Shown here: one piece after another, positions 10,123 through 19,370 of the stretch
Numbering within the stretch: the stretch's first letter is position 1
Layout of the letters: every line of letters begins with the position of its first letter
From: Sergeia podlipaevii
Taxonomy: Eukaryota; Euglenozoa; Kinetoplastea; Trypanosomatida; Trypanosomatidae
Reading direction: 5' to 3'
Assembly: GCA_030849805.1 (NCBI GenBank)
Contig: JASANZ010002056.1
Coordinates: 1 to 40,026, forward strand
Length of the DNA: 40,026 nucleotides
Notes under the pieces: model-generated
Told to the model about the DNA's origin: nothing
The model's database searches: none
The model's input: the letters and a program-made list of their open reading frames with translations, nothing else
Made by a program: the position numbers and the translations under genes

Positions 10123-13100
10123 TTACTTGGGAGGCACACACAGCACCTCCCTGATAACCCGAGAACAGCAGTGGCTCATGAGGGGACTCTTCGCAAGAGG
10201 ACTTGTCATAAACCCCTTCGCCATACTCACCCACAAACTCTTCACCTTGTCTCCTGATCCGTTCCGCTTGACGGAGCCCCAGGCGATATGGTTAACCAGA
10301 TAGAGCGCAATAAACTCTTCACGGCATGGAAGTGTTGAGAGTTGCTGCGCAGCCTCTGCCTTGTCCATTTGAAGTAAGTACTCTCCACCTGACTGGTTGG
10401 TGGATGGCGCACAAGAGTCCACGCTATGACTGCCGCTGTGGCACATCGCACTCGACACGCCGTTCTTATCCACGCTTTCCATCGCGGAGCCACTGCTCGC
10501 ATTCTCAGCAATACGACCATAAATAGTAGTATCGTTGTTATTGCTTTTCGCCGCCTTCGACAGCCACGTGTACGTCGTGCCTGTGCTAGCGCTCATGTTT
10601 CTCTCGTGCGCGCCAAACATGGCATTGGCATTATTGTGGTTCTGAATGGCCTCGAGATAGGTGTGCATGGTAGACGACACCTGCGTGGTACTCGCGATCG
10701 CGATTGGGAGTTGAACGCCAAAGGACAGAGACGAAGAGACAGCGCTCTTTAGCGAAAGAGATCCAAAGCGCTCGTTGTCACTGCCGCTCCCGTCCACTAA
10801 AGCCTTTCCTCCTCCCCCCCTACTGCCCACACTGCCTCCCACTCCTGAACTCCGTCGAGTGGACCTCGAGACGGCACCGATACTGTTTATAATTGGAAAT
10901 ACAAAGTCCTCTGGCGTATGCAGATGAATCCCTTTCAGATAGGCAAGATACTCCGCATCTGTCATGCTCAGCACCTCATAAGCCGTGTTGAGCACGTAGG
11001 CAGAGCACAACAGGTTCCCATCGCACGGCTCGAGCCATGTGAAGCTGCTGAATGAGTAGTCACTAAACGCTACAGCGCGCTTGAACAGTGAAAAGACAAG
11101 AGGTGCGAGAGGGATAGAAAGAAAGACCCCATTGGTGATTGCATTGGCAAGCAGGAAGCCGACCGCGTAGAAGATGTCGTGCAGCTCATCCAGCGTACTA
11201 CATAGCAAGTTGCCTTGGCTTCCTGCTCCTCCTCCTCCTGTTCCACCACCGCCGTCGATCGATGGACGTGGGGTGTTGCTTAGGCTACTAAGCAGACTTG
11301 ACCCGCTGCCATAAGGACCACTTCGCGGTAATGATGCGTGTACGTGCGCTGCTGCTGCTGTTGCTGCTTTTAAGGCACAGTGGACGTTGTTTCCGTTTCT
11401 TTGATTATCTTGGTCACGCACCGTATGGATCAGATGCGGGTTGGCCCAACAGACACCACTGCCATCTCCAAGCATGGTGAAGGCACTCATGGTGTTGCGT
11501 TGATGTCCAATGGTTACCACTCGCAGTGGCTCCGTCAACTGCGTCTCATCGCACGAGACTTGTAGCATTACCTCACGCCCATTCCTAGCGGAAATTACCT
11601 TTGTACCATTCTTGCCTACAGCGCCGCCACTACTTCTAAATTGCCTCGGGGTGAAGATGTGCTGTATCGTCCATCGCATGCCCACACGACTATTGCTCAC
11701 GCGCTCACTAGAATTCTGATGAATAGTCGGGAAAAAACTGCCCATGCTAAAGCTGCTCTCAAAGCTGGATAAGCTCTCGTTGCTTGCAGAGTTGTTGCGA
11801 GTGAATGCATTCATAAAGTGGCCACCGTTTTCGCCTCCTCTTCCTCCTCCCTCCGCTGCCGCTCCGGCCCCAAAAGGGGAAGAGACAACGCGCAGACGGT
11901 GCTGATGCTGAGGATAGGAAGAGCCCCCAGTTGTGTTCCCAGTTCCATCCGCCGCGGCAGTAAGGGGAGCGGCGCTTTGAGGACCCGCGTCGCTTCCAAT
12001 CATCACCATCGAGCGGCGGCGCGGCTGGGTGGGTGGCACCACTGTTGTGGAGCGTGGCGACGGCGCAGACGTCAGTGTCGTGACATACGGTTTTTCTGCG
12101 GTCTCTGAGATGCGACGTTGAGCGCCGGTAAAGTAGCGGCTTTCTTTCGGTAGCTTCTCCGCGAGTACGGCGAGCGTGTCGCCTGGCTGGAAGGTCACTA
12201 CCGCAGCACCGGTCCAGCGCAGCACAAGAATGGCCTCACGTGGCCTCAACTTTGACGTTCGTCGCAGCAGAGTGGGTGCCAGGTCTGGTCGTTGCTTGGC
12301 GATGTCCTTCGTGGAGTGGTAGAATTCTGTAGAAACAAAAGGCGTAAGTTCCGTTGATTTGTGTCGCTTCACGTTGGCGTCGTACGCACAACGAAGATAC
12401 AGCTGGGACTGCCGGGAGACACAGGTGAAGACATCAATGTCCATATCTGCCGGGAGCAACGTGCTGTTTGAACTCGATAGCAAAGAGCAGTCGGACTGTG
12501 CATCAGCTTCTCGTGCTGTCTTGGATGGTGTTAGCTGCTGCATTGGTGTAGAGGGAGTACCACTATGACGCTCACGCCAGTTGGCTGCTTCTTCTTCTGA
12601 TGGATAGCCATAGCTGTAGCTTGTACTGCGGTCCACGTCCATCTTTAATTTCACCTTCATACCTCGTGCTTCACCACCATGTCCAGCAGGTACACTGTCT
12701 GTCTTCTTCTTGTCGCGTGCGCTGACTGTGCTGGACGCCGCGTCGCGACGTCTGTTCTCCATGTACCCGACTGTCATGCTAGGGTTAATAATATAACACT
12801 TGATATCATAAAAGTCAATCTTCTTAGACCCGTTACGAAGTTTGCGTAGCTCCTCCGCGAAGGAGCGAAGGGCCATGTCCTTCTGCACCGTCACGTGCAA
12901 GCGCTGCACACCGCTAAAGTGCGCATTAAAAAGATACATAAGGATACGCTTGCCTTCTGTGTTCACTGCATACAAGGGGAATAAAGAAAGCCACTCAGTA
13001 AAGCGTGAAGGGCATCGATCTCCCCACGGCAGTGCGCCAACGCTTTGAAAGAGAATCCGAAGCACCCCGGCACACTCGTCTGCTTCCTTGAAGGTCAGTG

Positions 13101-15260
13101 GTGTTTCCTTCCGCTTCTGCACCAGCACACCATGACTTGCCATCATAGGCATGCCTAGCATGCACGCGATCCAGCAGATACGCGACAAAATGGGCACCTC
13201 GAGCATGCGGCTGACGTACAGGTCATCTGTGGAGTGTCGTGCCCCATCGGGAACGCGGCGATCGTCGGCCTCAATGCTCCGTTGACCTCCACCAACCAGG
13301 TACATCATCTTCAGTACCATACCGCAAAGAAGCCGTGTAGCGTCCATATCCTTTTGTTCCTCCGCAGGCAGGCAGTACTCGATGTAGGCGAATAAGTTGC
13401 AGTGCCGCTTGCGTACTTGTTCAATTTTAGAGCGGTGTTCATTGCGGTAACGTGAGATAAGCAGCTGTGTGAGCACCGTAAGGCTCATCTCATCTGTGGT
13501 GGCGTAGCGCTTCCAGTTGGAGAGATGTGTGTCTGGGTTGCCCAGGTAAGGCTCAATCGTGGCCTTCTCCTTCCCGAGAATATCCGACAGAGACACTCCA
13601 CGCTCCTGTGCCTCAAGCCTCGCCTCGCGAAAGTGACGACGTGAGTTGATCACATCGGCAAGGTGAAAAAGAACAAAGAGAATCATTGAAGAGCACGCAG
13701 CAGTAAGGGTAAGACCGAGATTGCGCATCCCGCTGAAGAGGTCCGCGCCACTAGCAATCACCGCTTTGCTATCGGGGCCGCGCGTCACACCGTCCGCACC
13801 TTTTCTCGCAAATCCAGGTTTACCACCGATGATCATCTCCTCTCCCATGGTGTTTGGGTTGGCCATGCTGTTGCTGTTCTTGCTATCCTGCGTGTCTGCT
13901 TGAGGCACCTGTCTAATCCCGTGAAGCAGCCGCGCGCGTTCCTTCATGGAGACAAAGTAGGAGACGTCATGCGAGGAGGAGTCCCTCTTCGTGTCACTGC
14001 CCCGTCCTGTGGCGGCTTCTTCCCTTTTCGTCCCCGCCGCCGATGACGCCGCAGCAGTGCCGGTAGATTTAAAATCACAGAGTACCGGAGTAGAGTTGGG
14101 AAAAATCGAGTCGGGGAACGAAGACACGATTGCCGTGGGTATACGTGACGCGATGAGGTGAAAGCAGTCAAAGCTAGTTGTGACAGTGGTGCGCAGACGC
14201 GTCACGTACAGTCCGCCGCGCTCCATGGTGGACCTAGAGCGCACTGGTACAAATGTCGAGCCCCCCCTCCTCCTCCTCCTCCGCCACCGTTACCTCCGTG
14301 AGCGAGCCCGCTATTGTTGCTGTTTTCCTCCTCCTCCCATGCAGCTGACACCGACTGTGAGTTTTGCGACGTACGTGACGTCGTGCCGGTAATGAGTGCG
14401 CCACCAGCACCGCCGCTCGCCATAGTAGAGCCAGCTGCGGACTGACTGCGATAGCGGCCCAGCAACGTCTTGAGCGAGTCAGGCGCTCCACTCCTTCCCG
14501 CCGCATCCACGGCGCCGCTGACCTCCATCAAGCGCGCGCGAAGCTCATCTGTAATGTCGCGGCGTTGCTGCACACAGTGCCGCATCTCAATTTTTTTTGT
14601 TCTCGTTGACTTGCCACCGCCAGCACCGCCATCCATGTCGTTGTTCCTGTTTGAGAAGCGCCACGAGTCCTTTCCCAGTGCTGATAACGCGACACTGTCG
14701 ATGATCCACTTTTCTCGCATGTCTTCATCGAGAAAGCGGTCCAGGAACTCACCAAGAAGACAATACTGTTGTTCATTCATGACCCCCGATGCAATGCACT
14801 CGAGTTCACCTGGCTTGGGCGTAAAAATTTGCTGAAACAGCGCCTTGGCTTCGGTGATGCGCAGCTTCGGGCGTGCATCCATCGTGCCGGTCATGGTAGT
14901 CGTCACGCTATTATTGGAAATAACACTGTCACCTCCAGCTACGCCATGTCGTTGTTGCTGAGACAGCTGAGGGGTGACACTTGACCTTTGCTGTTGGGTC
15001 CGTGCTTCATGCGCTGCCGTACCCTGATTACTAGGCCTGTGGGAGGCGCCATGAGTGATGGTGGTGGTGCCGCCCTCATCGCAGTTCGCTGACGTTGTGG
15101 ACAAGGCAGCAGTGCCACTGTCATCGTCATGCTTGTTCTTCCGTGTCGGTGTTAGTGAGCCGTGCTGAGATATGCGCGACATGGAGGAAGCGTCCAATGG
15201 GTTGACTCCGCCGTGCGAGCGGCCTTCTGGGTGAGTAGGAGTGGAAGATTGGTTACCCAT
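10123..15260 (-). CDS. HECT-like paralogue lacking the C-lobe; one frame break
   Basis: Two overlapping minus-strand frames read as one gene of about 1712 residues. The first (15260 to 14202) begins MGNQSSTPTH, a good N-myristoylation signal (Gly2, Ser6). The second (about 14289 to 10123) has no ATG at its opening and continues the alignment to the left HECT gene. Shared blocks include GELECIASG against GEMDCMASG, FPLYAVN against FPLYVLD, and CWANP against TWTNP. An N-lobe helix (GFLLANAI, LSIPLAPLVF) lies near 11100-11165. The protein ends SPLMSHCCSRVIREVLCVPPK, equivalent to the end of a HECT N-lobe, so the C-lobe and catalytic Cys are absent. A hydrophobic helix near 13653-13720 matches a segment of the paralogue and is more likely a core helix than a membrane span. 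The product is probably a non-catalytic, membrane-tethered relative; a young pseudogene is the alternative. An earlier GTG at 15311 would add 17 residues, but the ATG fits the acceptor better. Confidence 0.65.
14261..14267 (-). other. Homopolymer at the frame break of the right HECT-like gene
   Basis: Seven Cs on the plus strand (seven Gs in the coding sense) sit inside a GGA-repeat stretch. The upstream frame runs through this point and stops at 14202. The downstream frame is open only from 14289, where a TAA precedes it. The join must therefore lie between 14289 and 14202, and the G run is the likeliest place. One missing G, or two extra bases, would explain the shift. It could be a sequencing indel, a real mutation, or length variation in this run. 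Confidence 0.6.
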
Positions 15261-15268
15261 AGCCGCGA

Positions 15269-15380
15269 CTTCGCAAATAATAATAATAATAATAATGAAA
15301 AAGAAACGCACAGTTAAAATGGTGGGAAAGTTAAAAATGCAACAACAAGAAAAAAAAAGAAATAATAAAAAAGAAAAGAT
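15269..15380 (-). promoter_or_regulatory. Predicted spliced-leader acceptor of right HECT-like gene
   Basis: In the minus-strand sense a T/C-rich tract (about 15340-15380) is followed by 70 nt with no AG until GCGAAG at 15270-15269, only 8 nt before the ATG at 15260. If this AG is used, the leader is very short and the MGNQSS start is the only one available upstream of the conserved region. Confidence 0.4.
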
Positions 15381-16159
15381 CTATTCACAAAAAAAAAAAC
15401 CTTTTAAATTATAGACTTCCCTGAGGGTTGCCGAATGGTAGAAGGAACAGTACAGGAAAAAAAAATTGGAAGTCGGGGGCGGAGGGGAGGGAGGAGCGGA
15501 GCGCTGCGCACTTTCCGTCTATGACTCTTTTCTTTTCTCCTTTGTAAACTAGTTGATGTACGCCACACACCAGTATGTGTTTTTATACACACAAAAAAAA
15601 TGTTCTAGTCTGTCCAGAACCGCAATATATAAATATAAAAGCGCTTTATGTTTCTCTAAACAATGATAAATTCCTTATTCTCGTCTTTTTTTTTATCTCT
15701 TCTTTGAGTTGCTATCAGTGACTCCAAGAGGGAAAATATGAAGGCAATTTTATTTAAAAAGAAAGAAGGTAGATGGGGCAGTATGATGTCAACTGTTATA
15801 CAAGGGAAAACGAAAACAAACTGATTGTAAAATGAGAGAAAGAGAAGAAAAAGAAGAAATTGTAGTGCGAGTAAATTCTCACAATCAACACACAGCAACA
15901 AAAAGAAAATAGAAGCCGATTGATTGCCTATAAAGGAGAAGAAGAAAAAGGAGAATGTAACTATATATATATATATATATATAAACTAAGGTCAAAAGAA
16001 AGGGGGTATGAGAGAAGAAGAAAAAAAAACGAGGAGAGAGAAAGAGAGAATAAGAAATATATATATATATATATAAAGACATGCAAAACAATTTATAAAA
16101 TGAAATTAATCAAAATGCGCCGAAGATGTGGGGAATCTCCGCTAGAAAAGAAGAAAATG

Positions 16160-16199
16160 AAGTGATCTTTGGGGTTTATCGCAGACAACCAGATCACTT
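16160..16199. repeat. Inverted repeat / hairpin in the RPT2 3' region
   Basis: The arms AAGTGATCT (16160-16168) and AGATCACTT (16191-16199) are perfect reverse complements, 9 bp long. Inside the 22-nt loop, GGTT and AACC can form a second 4-bp stem with a 10-nt apical loop, leaving TTGG bulged on one side. The element lies about 570 nt past the RPT2 stop codon in transcription order. It may be a structured 3' UTR element or part of a small RNA; nothing shows which. Confidence 0.45.
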
Positions 16200-16766
16200 C
16201 TCTCTCTCCCCCTCTTCATCCATGTATCGGAAAATCAGCCGCCGCGGAATACCCCCACACCCCGCATAAACAGCATTGTTTTCGATAATATCTGTCTACC
16301 ATATGTGTATTCCTTTGTTGGTTCTTTTTTTTTTTTCCTTTTCACAACTAGCAACTCCTCTTTTTCAATTTCTCACTTTTCTCATCTTCTTTTTTTGCTC
16401 TTCCACAAGCTCTCTCTCTCTCTCTCTCCCCATTCCTTCTTTCATAAAGATGCCCTCTCCGTGCTACACTCCTCCTGTTCCACGATTGACACGTAAAAAG
16501 TAAAGAAGAAAACGGAATACCAGGCTTCTACCCATATATATATATGCGTGTGTGTGTATGCGTGTGGGCTAAGTGCCCCTTGGTTGCTATTGCTGCGGCT
16601 GCTGTACAGCGGCAGCACAGTACGGAGAGACAAATACACGTAGGGAAGGGAGAAAGAGAGAGAGAGAAGGAAACATTAAAAAAAAAATGAGAAGCGCGTA
16701 GAAGAGGTGGTAGAAGACGTCTAAAAAAAATATAAATATTTGCATTCTTGGGTGATAGCCACTACG

Positions 16767-18086
16767 CTACAGGTAGAAGCGAGAGAAGGTGCTCTTATCC
16801 TTGCGATACTGCACATTCTCCTTGCCTTTCACAAAGTCCGCCTGGCACACCTTCATGCGGCGGTCGCGAAGTGCCAGCAGACCAGCCTCCGTGCAGATTG
16901 CTTTAATATCCGCACCGCTCATCTCGTCCTTGGCGTGAATAAATTCGGAAATGTCTACGTCTGGCGCGAGCGACATGCGACTCGTGTGAATCTCAAAAAT
17001 CATCTTCTTCGTCTTTTCGTCTGGTGAAGGGAATTCGATCTTGCGGTCAATACGACCCGGGCGAATCAGCGCGGGGTCAAGTGTGTCGATACGATTGGTT
17101 GCCATGATCACCTTCACATCGTTGCTGCTGTCAAAACCATCCAACTGTGTGAGGAGCTCCAACATGGTACGCTGCACCTCCTTCGTGCCGCTGCTGTCCG
17201 TGTCGTAACGCTTCGTGCCAATGGCATCGATTTCATCAATAAAGACGATCGCAGGCGAGTTCTCCTCGGCGACGCGGAAGAGCTCACGCACGAGCTTAGG
17301 ACCCTCGCCAGAGTACTTTTGAATCAACTCGGAGCCGACCACGCGCAGAAAGGTGGCGCTGGTCTGGTTCGCCACCGCCTTGGCCAGCAGCGTCTTGCCG
17401 GTACCAGGCACACCATAAAGAATAACCCCCTTTGGTGGCTTAATACCAATCTCTTCATACAGTTCTGGGTGTGAGAGCGGGAACTCAACTGCCTCTTTGA
17501 TTTCCTGGATCTGACTTTCAAGACCGCCAATATCGGCGTACGTGTCCGTTGGAGCCTTGTCCACCTTCATGACGCTCACGAGAGGGTCCACGTCATCGGC
17601 GAGGACGCCGACAATGCTGCGCTGACGGTCGTGGAGCAGAACGCTGCAGCCCAGCTCCAACTGCTCCTTGTCCACAAAGGAGAGCATCGGTACGTAGTAC
17701 TCGCTACCCGACATTGAAACAATGGCGTGACTGTCATCGATCGCCTCCTCAAGTGTGGCCACCTCCAGCGGAGTTCCACGAATGTCATCTACCTTCTTCA
17801 GCTCTGCTTCGTAGTGAGACATGCCGCCCTCCTCTAAGTTCGCCTGAGCCTCACGCTGCGCACCAATTGTCTTGAGAAACTCCTCCTCAAGCAGCAGAAA
17901 GTCTTTGCAGCGTTCTAAGCGGTACTGTCGCAGCAGGCACGCACGTGTCGGGTAGATCTTGGGGATACGGGTGGCGGCGTCGGGACCGCGCTTCTTCTTC
18001 TTTTTGCCAATTTCAGGGGCTACCGGGGGCTCCCACTTCTCAGGTGGAGGACGCTTCGCACCTGCCTTTCGCTGAGACTGACCCAT
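16767..18086 (-). CDS. RPT2: 26S proteasome regulatory ATPase subunit RPT2
   Basis: A 439-residue protein, close to the usual length of Rpt2 (PSMC1, subunit 4). Rpt2 is one of six AAA+ ATPases in the base of the 19S particle, which unfold ubiquitinated substrates and open the 20S gate. The N terminus MGQSQ matches the N-myristoylated start known for yeast Rpt2, followed by a Lys-rich stretch ([12 protein letters not shown]). An OB-fold region precedes the ATPase domain. Walker A is GVPGTGKT (residues 225-232, Lys231). Walker B is IVFIDEID (Asp284, Glu285). An arginine-finger type segment reads [11 protein letters not shown]. The C terminus FYL is an HbYX motif, which docks into 20S pockets. 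The pore-1 loop reads Tyr258-Ser259-Gly260, where Rpt subunits normally have a hydrophobic middle residue. Identity is very clear from near-continuous similarity to human and yeast Rpt2. Confidence 0.97.
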   Translation of the reverse strand: MGQSQRKAGAKRPPPEKWEPPVAPEIGKKKKKRGPDAATRIPKIYPTRACLLRQYRLERCKDFLLLEEEFLKTIGAQREAQANLEEGGMSHYEAELKKVDDIRGTPLEVATLEEAIDDSHAIVSMSGSEYYVPMLSFVDKEQLELGCSVLLHDRQRSIVGVLADDVDPLVSVMKVDKAPTDTYADIGGLESQIQEIKEAVEFPLSHPELYEEIGIKPPKGVILYGVPGTGKTLLAKAVANQTSATFLRVVGSELIQKYSGEGPKLVRELFRVAEENSPAIVFIDEIDAIGTKRYDTDSSGTKEVQRTMLELLTQLDGFDSSNDVKVIMATNRIDTLDPALIRPGRIDRKIEFPSPDEKTKKMIFEIHTSRMSLAPDVDISEFIHAKDEMSGADIKAICTEAGLLALRDRRMKVCQADFVKGKENVQYRKDKSTFSRFYL

Positions 18087-19370
18087 ATTTCTTTCTTGTG
18101 TTCTTTTTCCTATTTCAAAATAGTACTAACAATATTAGAAAAATAGAAGAAACAAAGGGTTCGGGTAGTAAAGACAACTGAGAGAGAAAATAAATAAATG
18201 TGTATGAAACTACGACGGCGACAACAACAAAGTGGAAAAGCTAAAGGTAGAACTGAATGTTGAAGAACTAAATGATAGTAATAATAATAATAGTAATTGG
18301 GCGGTACTAGAGGTTTTTTTCTCCCTTTTTCAAAGCCTCGAGTGTATAGTACCAACAGGGGATTTTGCTTTTGAAAGGATATGAGTGTGCAAAAGTACCA
18401 GCTTTTCCCCCCGTCCTTCCTACGCAGACAAATATAGAAAAAAGAAAGCACACACTTTCCTAATGCCCCTTCCTTTCTCTTTGTCGCTAAATGCGTATAA
18501 ATGAAATGTGAAAGAAAGGAAAAAAAAAAAAGCTGACGGTGCGGAAAGGAGAAGAAAAGTATAAATAAAGAGAGAGGGAGAGAGAAAGAGAGAGATGAGA
18601 TTAAAATAGGAAAGAAAATAAAAAATTTAGTTACAATAGCAAAAAAGCAAGAGAAAAACAATTATAGAGTTAAGCGCCACGCTAGGTTGATGCATTTGCA
18701 AGACACACAATGAACAGGTGAATGCCTCTCTTCTGTTATATGTTTGTTGCCTTGTTCTGTGGGAGAGAGGGGGATGGGGGAGACACGAAACTACGATACG
18801 TACTCCCAGCAAACTTTTCTTTATCAAGTGCATTGATGTATTTACTGTTTATTCAAAAGAAAGAAAGAATAAAAACACGTAGTCACCAACCACAAAAGAG
18901 AGGAAGAGAGCGGGAGAGTGTTTGCGCTACTCTCCTTTGTTAATCCCATATCCTCATTTGCTTATTCACCAATTCATGATATTATATATATATTTTAAAT
19001 CGCTGCTTTTTTTTTTGTCGTTTGATTCTCTGTTTCTCTTCAATATTATTATTATTTGGAGTTTTTTTTCTTTGATAAGGAAACTAACTCCTCGGTCACC
19101 GCGTAACAACGCCAGCACAAAGAAGAAGTGAGTGCTGCTCTTACCCTGCGTTTACCAAAATACAGAAACACGAGAAAGAAAGATATATATAAAAAAAGAT
19201 ACAATAGCGATTCATTCAAGTACCAAAATAGTTTCAACGTCATCAAAAACACAACAAAGACAACAAGACAAATTTAACAACTATCTTGTCAAACCGGAGG
19301 GGGAGGGGGAAAAGGCTGATTAATGGCCTATGTGGACACACACACACACACACACACTCACACGCGCACA
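18087..19370. other. Intergenic region between LeuRS and RPT2
   Basis: I see no gene. It contains the RPT2 leader (18087-18125), A and GA runs (about 18520-18600), T runs near 19009-19016 and 19062-19070, and a CA run at 19336-19357 immediately after the LeuRS stop codon. Open frames here encode Phe-, Leu- and Tyr-rich low-complexity peptides with no recognisable domain. Confidence 0.6.
18126..18160 (-). promoter_or_regulatory. Predicted spliced-leader acceptor of RPT2
   Basis: On the minus strand a C/T-rich tract (complement of the purine run 18135-18160) is followed by TAATATTGTTAG. The first AG is at 18127-18126, giving a 5' UTR of about 39 nt before the ATG at 18086. Confidence 0.5.

Larger units (their letters stand above)
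15261..16766. other. Intergenic region between RPT2 and the right HECT-like gene
   Basis: I see no gene. AT-rich DNA holds TA runs (15961-15983 and 16058-16075), GA runs near 16035-16048 and a CT run near 16410-16429. Two patches are more complex: a G-rich patch at 15473-15510, and 16160-16270, which includes the inverted repeat listed separately. The minus-strand frame 15404-15592 across the first patch has no ATG start, and I do not call it a gene. Confidence 0.55.

Noticed and set aside
13653..13720. Transmembrane helix in the right HECT-like protein
   Set aside because: The same position in the left paralogue is a less hydrophobic helix, so a buried core helix is more likely.
16767..18086. 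RPT2 next to two HECT-like genes as a dedicated ubiquitin-proteasome operon
   Set aside because: Kinetoplastid arrays mix unrelated functions, and the neighbours (LeuRS, RPB10, ADSS) show the same here. Adjacency alone is not evidence.
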